From JAKFDK01 sp036676195 (GTDB taxonomy: Bacteria; Bacillota; Sulfobacillia; Symbiobacteriales; ZC4RG38): 31,516 bases of DNA. The notes beneath the pieces are model-generated. The model did not search any database. It saw only the letters and a program-made list of their open reading frames with translations, and was not told where the DNA came from. Positions 15,530 to 24,612 of the stretch are shown piece after piece; positions within the stretch are counted from its first letter, which is position 1, and the number at the start of each line of letters is the position of its first letter. Location: NCBI GenBank assembly GCA_036676195.1, contig JAKFDK010000114.1, forward strand, positions 1 to 31,516, given 5' to 3'. The translations under genes and the position numbers were made by a program.

Positions 15530-16308
15530 CCGCCACCTCTGTCTTGGCGCAAAGGTTGCGGTTCGGCACCCACGCCGCACCGGCCACCCGCAGCGGTCCA
15601 CTTGACCCGATCAAGGAAGTCGAGAACAGCTTCGACGTGGGCCGTTTACGATCTACCCTTGAATAACTTCCACTGAGGCTGGTCGGCCAGTACATGCTGG
15701 CTTATCAACGCCCCTGTCACATCCAAGGTTGACGCAAAGTACTTGGTGGGTGTTTCCACTATTACTACTATCCACGGCTCAACCCCGGCGCCTGTAACTT
15801 GGAAAAAATCAGGGGGTGCGTTATCAGCCGTGCACTTCACACCAGGCCCACGCGAGTACGGCCATACCGATTTGCCGCTCAACCCTCTCGACTGTGGCCC
15901 AACGGATTTGCCACCCGACCAATGCATAACGATATGTAAAGTTCACGATCTGGCAGTTACTTTGGTTCGCAGGCACCCACCCTGCTCAGGCCGGGCCTAA
16001 CATTGACCAGACTGGTCAGTAGATCTCGCCGAGCCAGCCGCCTGTCGTCGGTATAAACGCCCTGGAGAGTTGGACCCCTTCCTGAAACCAGTGGCTGCAA
16101 GGGCTGCGCCTTCACCCGCTCTTAAAGAGGAAGGTTATACTGACCCTCATAACATCTGGTCCGTTCAAGAAAGCCATCGCACTTCGACCGCTAAGCCACC
16201 CTGAATAGTAAGTCTTACAATGGTGACTGCCATACTCGCACATGTGCGCCCGTACCTTACGCCGTGGTCGGTCCAGCCGAGGGTAATCACCCGCCCGAGT
16301 TGAAGCGA

Positions 16309-16347
16309 AAACGGCTGCCGGCCGAGTGAAGGGCCGTGCAGCCGTTT
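16309..16347. terminator. Terminator-like hairpin in the gene-free region
   Basis: Stem of 15 bp with one bulged T (AAACGGCTGC-CGGCC with GGCCG-T-GCAGCCGTTT) and an 8-base loop. Plus strand continues ATTCTTTG; minus strand continues TTCGC. No intact gene on either side depends on it, so it is probably a leftover. Confidence 0.5.
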
Positions 16348-16808
16348 ATTCTTTGTCCGCAGGCAGACGTCCGCCCGCTGTTTCCCGGGTACTGATGAGC
16401 TCGTGTGTTTTGCTTCACAGGCGGGCGGGTCAAGCATCAAATTCTTAAAGCCAACGGCGGGGCTAGGCTTTAAACTCTTGATGACCGCGCCCCGGAAAGT
16501 GGCCTGAAGATGGCGTTTCCCCCCTTCTACCTGGGTTTCGGCCCCACGGAAGCGACAAAATGGCCAGGGAAGCCCTCGGTCGTCAAATGTCTAATGGCAG
16601 TTTGGATGCGAAGCTTCAGGAAACTGACGAGCAGACCCGGAATCCCCCTGGGATGGGAAGAAATAGTGACACCCTTGGGTGCGGAGGGCAGGGGACATGA
16701 AATCCCCGGTGGTGCAGGACCCTTCTGCGGCCGACCGTACACCGGCCGATGCCAGGATGGCCGTGCCTGGTGACATTCGGGAGGACCATCGGGTCAGGGT
16801 TCAGGCCG

Positions 16809-16836
16809 GGGCGGACCTCGCCAGAGGTCCGCCCCG
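16809..16836 (-). terminator. Hairpin downstream of the deacetylase-family remnant
   Basis: Perfect 11-bp stem GGGGCGGACCT/AGGTCCGCCCC with a 6-base loop, 15 bases past the stop codon of the minus-strand deacetylase gene. No T-tract follows. Confidence 0.5.
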
Positions 16837-16851
16837 CTACGCCGCCTGGGT

Positions 16852-17705
16852 TCACGCCAATTGCCAGAACTGCTGGTGCTGCTGCACCACCCGGCCTACT
16901 GCGTCCTCCTGCCAGGGGGTAAGGCGGGTGAACTCAGGGCCGGTGAAGGGCAGGAACGGATCTGTGACCTTGGGCGGCATCCCCGCCAGTTCCTCAATAA
17001 TGGCCACGGTGCAGAAGGGTACGTACACCGGACTGTACCCGCCTTCGTGCAACGCCACCAGCCGGCCGTTGCAAGCCTCTTCGGCAATCGCCTTTACCAT
17101 CCGGGTCATCTGGCGGTAGCCCTCGGAGGTAACGCCCATCCGTCCCAGCGGGTCAAAGGGGTTGGCGTCCTGCCCGGCTGACACCAGCACCAACTGCGGG
17201 CGGAATTGACGCCCGATGGGGGCGATCACCCGCTCAAAGGCGTGGAGGTAGCCGTCGCTGCCGGTTCCGCAGGGCAGGGGGATGTTAACAGTGTACCCGC
17301 GGCCGGCCCCTTCGCCCACCTGTTCCACGGTCCCTGAGCCCGGCGGGAAATACCCTTCCTGGTGCATCGAGATGAACATGACGCCGGACTGTCATAAAAC
17401 GCAGCATGGGTGCCGTTCCCGTGGTGCACGTCCCAGTCCACGATCAGGATGCGCTCCAGCCCGTAGACCTTTTGGGCGTGCCGGGCCGCAATGACGATAT
17501 TGTTGAAGATGCAGAAACCCATCGCCCCGTCCTTGACGCAGTGGTGCCCCGGGGGCCGGATCAAGGCGTAGGCGTTGCGGACCGTGCCGTTCATGACCGC
17601 ATCCACCGCGGCGATGGCCCCGCCGGCCGACAGGCGGGCGATGTCAAACGAATCCCGCCCCAGGTGGGTGATAAAAGCACTTGTCAGGGAGGCAAAATAA
17701 TCCAA
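16852..17705 (-). pseudogene. Histone-deacetylase/acetylpolyamine amidohydrolase family, truncated and frameshifted
   Basis: Zinc deacetylase family. The first frame (17705 to about 17385) carries LSAGGAIAAVDAV, RPPGHH, GFCIFNNI and the zinc motif DWDVHHGNG up to FYDSP. The second frame (17382 down to 16852) continues VMFISMHQEGYFPPGSG, VSAGQDANPFDPLGRM and LHEGGYSP. One missing base within 17382-17385 separates the frames. The N-terminal 70 or so residues of the family are also missing: homology begins near DYFASL, where copy B of the 49-bp repeat takes over. Two independent lesions favour a true pseudogene over sequencing error. Confidence 0.85.
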
Positions 17706-17740
17706 AGGTACTGAAAAGGGACGCGCGGAAATTCACCCCC
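17692..17740 (+). repeat. Imperfect 49-bp repeat, copy B (before molybdenum hydroxylase gene)
   Basis: Matches copy A at 9201-9249 in 41 of 49 bases. It lies at the broken 5' end of the deacetylase remnant and 53 bases before the molybdenum hydroxylase start. It may mark the end of an inserted or rearranged segment. Confidence 0.6.
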
Positions 17741-17793
17741 GAGTGTACACACTGCCCGTGGATGGCCTGGAAACACGAGGGAGGGATTGCAAC

Positions 17794-20079
17794 GTGTCAC
17801 TGCCCAAGGGCGAACCGACCCGGCCTGCCTCGGCAGCGGCGGGCCGGGTGGACGGGGGGCAAAAGGTTACCGGGCGGATGATTTACGCTGCCGACGTGGC
17901 CGTGCCGGGCCTGCTGCATGCGGTGGCTGTGCGCAGCCCGTATCCCCATGCCCGCATCGTTGCCGTTGACACGGCAGTGGCGGCGGACATGCCGGGGGTG
18001 CGCTGCGTACTGGTGGGGGCCGATCTGCCCCAGTTGCGCTATGGCCGCCTGGTGCAGGACGTGCCGGCTCTGGCGGTGGACAAGGTCCGTTTCGCCGGCG
18101 AGCGGGTGGCGGTGGTGGCGGCGGACACCCGTCGGCAGGCAGAGGCGGCCGCGGCCGCCATTGGGGTGACGTACGAGCCGCTGCCGGCGGTGCTGGACCC
18201 GGAGGCCGCCCTGGCGCCGGGCGCACCGGCGGTGCATGACCAACCCTGGGCCTATGCCGGCACCCTGGTGGCACCGGACGGACCGCCGAATCTGCAGGCC
18301 CGGCACGAGTGGACCGGCGGCGGCGACGTGACGGCAGCGCTGGCCGCTGCCGACCTGTGTCTGGAGCAGCAGTTCTACACCCCGGCCACGCACCAGGGGT
18401 ACCTGGAGCCGCACTCCTGCACCGCCGCTGTAGACCCTGACGGCCGGGTGCGGATCTGGGCCAGCACCAAGTCGCCGTACCGCCTGCGTGCCCAGGTGGC
18501 CCGGGCCTGCGGACTGCCCGAGGAGCAGGTTGAGGTCATCGCCCCTGCCGTGGGCGGGGACTTCGGCGGCAAGGGCTCGCCCATGGATGCCCCGCTCTGC
18601 CTGGAACTGGCCCGCCGCACCGGCCGGCCGGTGCGCATGACCATGCGATATGCCGAGGAACTGATGGCCGGCAATCCCCGGCACGCCGCCGTGGTGACCG
18701 TGCGCGCCGGCGCCGCCCGGGACGGCCGCCTGCAGGCCCTGGACGTGCACGTGCTGTATAACGTGGGCGCCTACGCCGGCTTCCGGCCGCTGCCGACCCT
18801 GCATGGCATTGAGGAAGCGGGAGCGGCCTACCGGATTCCGGCTCTGCGCTGCACCGCGGCAGGGGTGTACACCAACCAGGTGCCGGGCGGGCATAAGCGG
18901 GCGCCGGGCTCCCCGCAGGTTACCTTTGCGGTGGAATCCATGCTGGATATGCTGGCCGGCCGCCTGGGCCTGGACCCGGTGGAACTGCGTCGGCGTAACC
19001 TGCTGTGCACCGGTGACGCCACTCCCCTGGGCCACCGCTGGCCGGAAGCCCGGGGCGTTGACACCCTGGAGGCCGCCGTGGCCGCCGACCGACCGGCCTT
19101 TCCGGCCCAGGCGGACCCCAGCCTGCGCTTTGGTCGCGGGGTGGCGGTGTATTGCCGGTCCACCCAGTTAGCCGGCAGCAGCCTGCGTTTGCGGGCCGGC
19201 GCGGCCGGGCAGGTGGTGGTGGAGGCCGGGCAGCCCGAACAGGGAGGCGGGGTGCACACGGTGCTGCGGGGAACGGTGGCCCGGGAACTGGGCCTGGACC
19301 CGGCGCAGGTCTTGGTGCAACACGTGGGCACTGCCCACCTGCCCCACGATGACGGGGTGGGCGGGAGCTGGGGGACTGTCACCGCCGCCGAGACGGCCCA
19401 CCGGGCGGCCGCACTCTTCCTGGAGCGGGCCCGGGACCTGGCGGCTGCCGCTCTCGGCCTGTGTGCCGCCGCGGTCGTGCAGCACCCCGGCCCGGCCTGG
19501 GGCGATGCCGCCGGCGGGCGGCGCCTGGGCCTGGCAGAACTGGCTGCCGTTGCCGCCGCCCGAGAGGAAGAACTGACCGCGCTGGTGGAGCTGCCCGGCC
19601 GGCGCGGCCACGAAGAGGGGACCCTGGGCTTCTGCGTGCAGATCGCCCAGGTGGGGGTGGATGTGGCCACCGGGCAGGTCCATGTGTATGAGGTGCTCAC
19701 AGTCCATGACGTGGCGGCCATCCTGAATCCGGTGTCCCACCGGGTGCAGATTGAAGGCGGGGTGGCCTATGGTCTGGGCGAGGCCCTGCTGGAAGATCTG
19801 ACCATTCACAGTGGCAAGGTACAGGCGGCCAACCTGGGCGACTACAAGCTGCCCTCGGCCCGCGATGTGCCGCCGGTGCGGGTGATGTACCTGCCGGGCG
19901 GGCGCGGGGTAGGGACCCACAACTTGAAGGGCATCGGCGAGATGAGCAACGTGGCAGTGCCGGCGGCGGTGGCCAACGCCGTGGCCGATGCCGTGGGCGT
20001 GCGCATCTGCAGCCTGCCCGTCACGGCTGAAAAAATCTGGTTGGCCCTGCAGGCAGCCGGCGGACAGTGCGTACGCTGA
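17794..20079 (+). CDS. Xanthine-dehydrogenase-family molybdopterin-binding (large) subunit
   Basis: Molybdenum hydroxylase catalytic subunit, 761 residues, hydroxylating an aldehyde, N-heterocycle or aromatic compound. The a/b-hammerhead domain (about 15-120) opens with RVDGGQKVTGRMIYAADV. Moco-binding motifs include GGDFGGKG and GGHKRAPGSPQ; the catalytic base is Glu716 in LKGIGEMSNV. GTG 17794 is chosen because AGGGAGGG lies eight bases upstream; an in-frame GTG at 17743 has no such site. The FAD and 2Fe-2S subunits that normally accompany it are absent in the window, so it is an orphan subunit or its partners lie elsewhere. Substrate unknown; the aromatic-acid cluster nearby makes a hydroxylating role in the same catabolism possible but unproven. 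Confidence 0.9.
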   Translation: MSLPKGEPTRPASAAAGRVDGGQKVTGRMIYAADVAVPGLLHAVAVRSPYPHARIVAVDTAVAADMPGVRCVLVGADLPQLRYGRLVQDVPALAVDKVRFAGERVAVVAADTRRQAEAAAAAIGVTYEPLPAVLDPEAALAPGAPAVHDQPWAYAGTLVAPDGPPNLQARHEWTGGGDVTAALAAADLCLEQQFYTPATHQGYLEPHSCTAAVDPDGRVRIWASTKSPYRLRAQVARACGLPEEQVEVIAPAVGGDFGGKGSPMDAPLCLELARRTGRPVRMTMRYAEELMAGNPRHAAVVTVRAGAARDGRLQALDVHVLYNVGAYAGFRPLPTLHGIEEAGAAYRIPALRCTAAGVYTNQVPGGHKRAPGSPQVTFAVESMLDMLAGRLGLDPVELRRRNLLCTGDATPLGHRWPEARGVDTLEAAVAADRPAFPAQADPSLRFGRGVAVYCRSTQLAGSSLRLRAGAAGQVVVEAGQPEQGGGVHTVLRGTVARELGLDPAQVLVQHVGTAHLPHDDGVGGSWGTVTAAETAHRAAALFLERARDLAAAALGLCAAAVVQHPGPAWGDAAGGRRLGLAELAAVAAAREEELTALVELPGRRGHEEGTLGFCVQIAQVGVDVATGQVHVYEVLTVHDVAAILNPVSHRVQIEGGVAYGLGEALLEDLTIHSGKVQAANLGDYKLPSARDVPPVRVMYLPGGRGVGTHNLKGIGEMSNVAVPAAVANAVADAVGVRICSLPVTAEKIWLALQAAGGQCVR

Positions 20080-20088
20080 CCGATGCGC

Positions 20089-20115
20089 CCCCGCTCCACG
20101 CTGGGTGGAGCGGGG
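20089..20115. terminator. Terminator-like hairpin between convergent genes
   Basis: Perfect 11-bp stem CCCCGCTCCAC/GTGGAGCGGGG with a 5-base loop, between the molybdenum hydroxylase stop and the convergent subtilase stop. No T-tract. Confidence 0.6.
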
Positions 20116-20143
20116 ACGCCCTTCTACGTATGCAGTTCCGGCG

Positions 20144-23100
20144 CTACCGCACAACCTGCACCGCCTGCGGACCTGCCACCAGGCGGCCGGCGCCGCCCTG
20201 GAGCACGGAGCCGCTCAGCGGGTAGGTGCCGCCAGCCACATCGGTTCCCACCTGTACCGTGTAGGTCACCTTCATGGTCTGGCCGGGCCGGTAGGCGCCC
20301 TTGCCGCTGGGCACCCAGGTCCAGGTGCCGTTGGCATGGGTCGAGTTGGGAACAGTTGACTGCTTCGTAATGGTAAACCCGGCCGGCAGGGTCTCGGCCA
20401 GCGTCAGTTCACCGTCCTGGCCGGCGTCAAAGACTACCGTGACCTCGAAGGTATCGCCTGGTCGCAGCAGCGTGCGGCTGACGGCACGGGCCGGGAGCAG
20501 CAGCCCGGCGTTTGCCTGCAGCCTGCCCATGTAAGGTCCGGTCTCGGACTGGAGCAGCAGGCTGTAATCACCGGTTGCCACTGTGGCGGTATTGAAGGTG
20601 ATCGCCCTGGGCCGCTCGGCCCAGCCGATGGGACCGGTCTGTTCGATGGCGCCGGCGGGATTGCTCAGCGTGAGCACCGGCTTCTGCACCGCCTGCGCCG
20701 TGGCCGCCACCGTAGCCGGCCAGGTGCCGGTGTCGCCCACCACCCGGTGGTGGGTGGGGCCAAAGGCGCCGGACGTCACGGTGTAGATGGAGTTGATCGA
20801 GTGCCCGTAGGCATCCTGCATCGACCAGGAGACCGCCGCCGTGGGCGCCTGCTGTCCGCGCACATCCGTCATGCTCAGCGTCAGGTCGCCGCCGAACCGG
20901 TATTCCTGGGTGCCGGCTGCCAGGCTGACCTCCGCCCAGTCCCCGGCGTAGGCCCACTGGGTACCGGGCACGTCGTATGCCATCACCGTCGCTGCCTGAT
21001 AGGTACCGGGCGTCGCCACAATGATGCCGGTGGGGAACTCGTAGGCCACCCGGCCCAGGGCGCTGCCGGAAAGGAAGATCGAGCCGTGGTGGCTGGGGTC
21101 CCTGGCTGCCATGGTGACGGCCAACTGGGCCGTATCGCCCGGCTGCGGGGCAAAGGTGTAGGCGGTGTCATCCTCCACATGCACCGGCAGCGTCAGCAGG
21201 TAGTGCCGCTTCTGGTTATAGCCGTAATCGGTGTGCCGGACGACGATCGTGTAGTCGTCGCGGGAGGCGGTTGAGTCAAAGGTCAGGTTCCCGTTGTCGT
21301 CGATGGTGCCGCGACCGATCACCTTGCCCTTGCGGACCACGTCGACCTGAGCGCCCGCCAGCGGAATGGCAGGCTCGCCGGGGTCGGCGTTTTTACCCTT
21401 GCCCGCCGCAGGGGTGGGGAGGGTCTGCGCCGACACGGTCACCCGCGGCGGACGCACCCGGAAGGCAGTGGACAGGTGACCAACCTGGAGCCGGTAGGAG
21501 CCCGCCGGCTCACGCTGCACCGTGAAGCTGACCGTGCGGTGGGCGTTGGGGTCCAGGGTTACGGTCTGCTGCTGCGGGCCGCTGTCCCGGTTTTCGTTCA
21601 CGCTCAGGGTCACCGTGCTGTCGCCGCCGGTATCGCCAATGTTCTTGACGCCCACCGTTGCCGTTACCGGCTGATACCAGAGCACGGTGTCGGGCGTGGC
21701 CTGTAGATTCCAGGTGACGAACCTGGGGCCGCCCGTCCGCGGCCTGGCTGCCCACTCCACTGCCCGGATGAACAGATCCCTGGCTTCGGATCGCCACTGG
21801 TTCGGGCCCTGCCACGGCAATACCCCCAGGGAGCCCAGCAGCACGTGCCGGTTATTGGCGTTCTGCCTGAAGGCGATGCCCGGACCGAGCTTCTGGCTGC
21901 CGGTATGCAGTTCGGCCACCGTCTGCCCGCTGTAGCCGTCAAACCAGGCCATATCCGGGCAGCAATCCAACAGGTCGAACCGGTCACCTGCCGCACGGCC
22001 GGGCAGCAGGTCCGCGTGCTCAGCCGTGACCTCGGCCGTAAGGGGCGTCATGTCCCAGGTGGAGCCGGTGGTGGCGGGGTCACCGTAAAAGTCGCGCAGC
22101 ATGTCAATGCCCCAGCCTTCCCAGTAGCCCTTTGTAAACACCATGCCGACGCCGGCGGCGTGGGCCGCATCCACCAGGCCGCTGAACTCATCGGCGGTGG
22201 CGGTGAACGGCAGGTTGACCACGATGGTATTGTAAGCGTCCAGGTTGTGCTGCACGTCGAACCAGACCGGCTCGGTCAGATAGCCCCGCTCAGTCAGGAA
22301 CCGGCTGATCAGGTCGTCCACGTCACCGATCACGCCCACCCGGGGCAGCGCCTCTGTGGTCAGGTCCTGTACGGCGGTGGAATCAGCCATCACCGCCACG
22401 TCCCCGGCCTCCGCCCTGGCAAAGCCATACCCGTTCGCCTCAACGGCGTAGGTGCCTGCGGGCAGCACGAATTCGTAGGCGCCGCCGGCGTCGGTCTGAA
22501 CTTCGATTTTGATCGGAATGTCCCTGACCCTGACCGTCACGCCGGGAATGCCATAGCCGGTGGGCGCGAACTGCACGTACCCGCGCAGCCTGCCCCTGGG
22601 CAGCGGCGTCAGGGCGGCGTTGGCCGTTATCTGCTGGTTTTCAGCCACGGTGATGTTCTCCAGCACCTCCGGCTGATAGCCGAAGCGGCTGATTTTGAGC
22701 GTATAGGTGCCAGGCGGGAGAACCATGGTATAGGAACCGTCGGCCCTTGTTTTGGCCGTCCGGCCTGTTCCCTGAAGGGCGACCACCGCCTGGTCAACCG
22801 GAACGCCGGTGTCGGCATCGGTCACCATGCCGGCAATGCCGCTGTTGTAGGCGATCCGGGAGACCGCCTCGTAGGCGTTGATCCGCCCCTGGCCGTAGCG
22901 CCGGTTGGGGCGGCTGTCGCCATAGCGGTTGTCCCAGTACGAGGTGTCGATCAGGGTCTGCAGGACCAGGTCGGCGCTCAGGCCGGGGTTGGCGCTCAGC
23001 ATGAGGGCAATGGTGCCTGATACGTGCGGGGTGGCCATGGAGGTGCCGGCCCAACTGTCGTACCCGCCGCCGGGGACCGAACTGAGTACGTTCACGCCGG

Positions 23101-24298
23101 GGGCACTGAGATTCGGCTTCATCCACTCGTCTGGCCACTCATCGGGCGGATTTGCCCAACTGCTTTTCCTGACCACATTGCCAGAGGAAAAATCGGCGAT
23201 GCTGTCGTCTTCGGTGGAGGCGCCAATGCCAATGGCCTCAAAGACGGCGCCGGGGCTGCCCACGCACTGGTCGCCACAGTTGCCGATGGCGGCAACGGGC
23301 AATACGCCGGCAAAGAGCATGTTGCGGATCGGCTCGATCATCTCGGCATGTTCGCCGGTGGCGCCCCACGACATGGAGACCACGTGGGGAGGCTGGCCGG
23401 CCGGGTTGCCGTTGGCGTCGGTCGGCTCCACCGCCCACTGCATGCCGGCCACCACCTGGGCAAACGTGCCGCCGCCGCCCGGCAGTACCAGGCCGGCCAT
23501 GAGGGTGGCGCCGGGCGCCACGCCAATGGCGGTGCCGCCGGCGCTGCCGCCCAGCACGGTACCGGAAACGTGGGTGCCGTGGGCGTCGGAGTCATGCGGC
23601 TGGGAAGCCACCAGGCCGCCGCTTTCGTCAAACTCCATCCAGCCGCCCGGATAGGTCGGGTCGCCAGGGTTGTCGGAGTGCATCTTCCCTTCCAGGTCGG
23701 GATGGCTGATATCGACGCCGGTGTCGAGTACAGCCACGCGGATGCCCGCGCCGGTAACGCCCAGCTCGTTCCACACCCGCTGCGCCTCGATCTTCTCCAC
23801 GCCCCAGGTCTGCTCGCCGGAGGCGGTGGCGGCGCCCCTGGTGACCGGCGGCGCCTGCACACGGAAGTTGTCGTGAATGGCTTCGACCTCGCTGAGGTTG
23901 GCCACCCCCTGCAGGGTGGGCTTGTCTACCCGAGCGACCACGGCGTTGGTCAGCCAGAACGTTTGCAGCACCTGGGCGCGGTGTGCCTGCAGGTAGCTGA
24001 GGATGGGTCCCTGGCTCCTCGCCGCCGCTTCCTTGATGGCCGCCACGGCGTCGTCGTGCCGCATCTTCACGGCATGAATGTTGGGGCGGTGCTGGCCCCT
24101 GATGACCACCGTCAGTTGCGCGTCGGGGGCGGACTCGTCCACCTGCTTGCGCAGGTCGGGGTGGAGCTTGTCCTTGCGGTACTGAGTCTGCTGCTGGGCA
24201 GCCGCGATCGGGGGATTCTGAAGCAGGGCAGCCGGCAGTGCCGCCGCCATCAGCAATGCCCCCACCAGGAGCCGGGACAGGAAGGCTCGGAATCGCAA
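20144..24298 (-). CDS. Large secreted subtilisin-like serine protease (peptidase S8) with C-terminal beta-sandwich domains
   Basis: Secreted protease, 1384 residues from the TTG at 24298, which has a perfect AAGGAGG nine bases upstream; an in-frame GTG at 24379 lacks one. Residues 1-35 form a signal peptide (LSRLLVGALLMAAALPAALL). A propeptide-like region (about 50-150, DAQLTVVIRGQH...) precedes the catalytic domain with the triad Asp192 (AVLDTGVD), His240 (DAHGTHVSG) and Ser420 (GTSMATPHVSG). Then come two carboxypeptidase-regulatory-like folds (GIAGMVTDADTGVPVDQAVV; GRLRGYVQFAPTGYGIPGVT), a ThuA/glutamine-amidotransferase-like stretch (VGVIGDVDDLISRFLTERGY) and several Ig/CARDB-like domains. 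No membrane anchor or sorting motif ends it, so it is probably released. Resembles bacillopeptidase F-type enzymes in build. Confidence 0.93.
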   Translation of the reverse strand: MRFRAFLSRLLVGALLMAAALPAALLQNPPIAAAQQQTQYRKDKLHPDLRKQVDESAPDAQLTVVIRGQHRPNIHAVKMRHDDAVAAIKEAAARSQGPILSYLQAHRAQVLQTFWLTNAVVARVDKPTLQGVANLSEVEAIHDNFRVQAPPVTRGAATASGEQTWGVEKIEAQRVWNELGVTGAGIRVAVLDTGVDISHPDLEGKMHSDNPGDPTYPGGWMEFDESGGLVASQPHDSDAHGTHVSGTVLGGSAGGTAIGVAPGATLMAGLVLPGGGGTFAQVVAGMQWAVEPTDANGNPAGQPPHVVSMSWGATGEHAEMIEPIRNMLFAGVLPVAAIGNCGDQCVGSPGAVFEAIGIGASTEDDSIADFSSGNVVRKSSWANPPDEWPDEWMKPNLSAPGVNVLSSVPGGGYDSWAGTSMATPHVSGTIALMLSANPGLSADLVLQTLIDTSYWDNRYGDSRPNRRYGQGRINAYEAVSRIAYNSGIAGMVTDADTGVPVDQAVVALQGTGRTAKTRADGSYTMVLPPGTYTLKISRFGYQPEVLENITVAENQQITANAALTPLPRGRLRGYVQFAPTGYGIPGVTVRVRDIPIKIEVQTDAGGAYEFVLPAGTYAVEANGYGFARAEAGDVAVMADSTAVQDLTTEALPRVGVIGDVDDLISRFLTERGYLTEPVWFDVQHNLDAYNTIVVNLPFTATADEFSGLVDAAHAAGVGMVFTKGYWEGWGIDMLRDFYGDPATTGSTWDMTPLTAEVTAEHADLLPGRAAGDRFDLLDCCPDMAWFDGYSGQTVAELHTGSQKLGPGIAFRQNANNRHVLLGSLGVLPWQGPNQWRSEARDLFIRAVEWAARPRTGGPRFVTWNLQATPDTVLWYQPVTATVGVKNIGDTGGDSTVTLSVNENRDSGPQQQTVTLDPNAHRTVSFTVQREPAGSYRLQVGHLSTAFRVRPPRVTVSAQTLPTPAAGKGKNADPGEPAIPLAGAQVDVVRKGKVIGRGTIDDNGNLTFDSTASRDDYTIVVRHTDYGYNQKRHYLLTLPVHVEDDTAYTFAPQPGDTAQLAVTMAARDPSHHGSIFLSGSALGRVAYEFPTGIIVATPGTYQAATVMAYDVPGTQWAYAGDWAEVSLAAGTQEYRFGGDLTLSMTDVRGQQAPTAAVSWSMQDAYGHSINSIYTVTSGAFGPTHHRVVGDTGTWPATVAATAQAVQKPVLTLSNPAGAIEQTGPIGWAERPRAITFNTATVATGDYSLLLQSETGPYMGRLQANAGLLLPARAVSRTLLRPGDTFEVTVVFDAGQDGELTLAETLPAGFTITKQSTVPNSTHANGTWTWVPSGKGAYRPGQTMKVTYTVQVGTDVAGGTYPLSGSVLQGGAGRLVAGPQAVQVVR

Positions 24299-24612
24299 CT
24301 CGCTCTGCCTCCTTCGCCTGCCGGGAAAGCGGCCGCCGTTCCCCGGCACGACTGGCTTTGGAACGGTGTTGCGCAGCACCGATTCCGATATCCTTGACGT
24401 TACTTAACAGGATAATGTTTTATATGGTTTTGATATTTTTATCGATTGCAGGGGATAAACTGAGGCTCAGCGGCCCCGGCTACCCTGCCCTGATGAACAT
24501 GGTGGGGGAATTGCGCTGCCCGGCGCTGGCTGAAGGATGGCTGCCCTTCGGTACATAATATATAAACAATCTAACCATTGCCTCGCCAGGGAGCGGGTAA
24601 CGGAGGTATTCT
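24299..24612. promoter_or_regulatory. Divergent gap with AT-rich promoter region
   Basis: The gap between the subtilase and HAD genes contains two AT-rich islands (about 24400-24450 and 24555-24580) that stand out from the GC-rich surroundings. On the plus strand TTGATA (24430-24435) and GATAAA (24454-24459) are 18 bases apart, a plausible sigma-A promoter for the HAD gene. The minus-strand promoter of the subtilase gene could not be placed. A 48-codon plus-strand ORF here has no clear support. Confidence 0.4.

Larger units (their letters stand above)
15530..16851. other. About 1.3 kb without a convincing gene; cassette-like remnants
   Basis: No ORF here has recognisable motifs plus a ribosome site. 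An 11-bp inverted repeat (TGTTAGGCCCG at 15522-15532, its complement at 15992-16002) brackets 15522-16002, as expected if a cassette lies between two recombination sites. A minus-strand ORF of 93 codons (15646-15927, containing AGVEPWIVVIVETPTKYF) lies inside it but has no ribosome site. A perfect TGACCAG-a-CTGGTCA palindrome is at 16004-16018. The base composition is less GC-rich than in the flanks and looks like decayed foreign DNA. Confidence 0.4.

Noticed and set aside
16001..16075. Second attC site (GTTAGGC and GTCCAAC boxes on the minus strand)
   Set aside because: The outer boxes fit loosely, but no inner arms pair across the interval; only a local TGACCAG palindrome is present.
22000..24400. 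Long plus-strand ORFs opposite the subtilase
   Set aside because: They are antisense shadows produced by high GC content; the minus strand carries the clear protease motifs.
24238..24558. Plus-strand ORF in the gap before the HAD gene
   Set aside because: It overlaps the subtilase signal-peptide region and has no ribosome site or recognisable motif.
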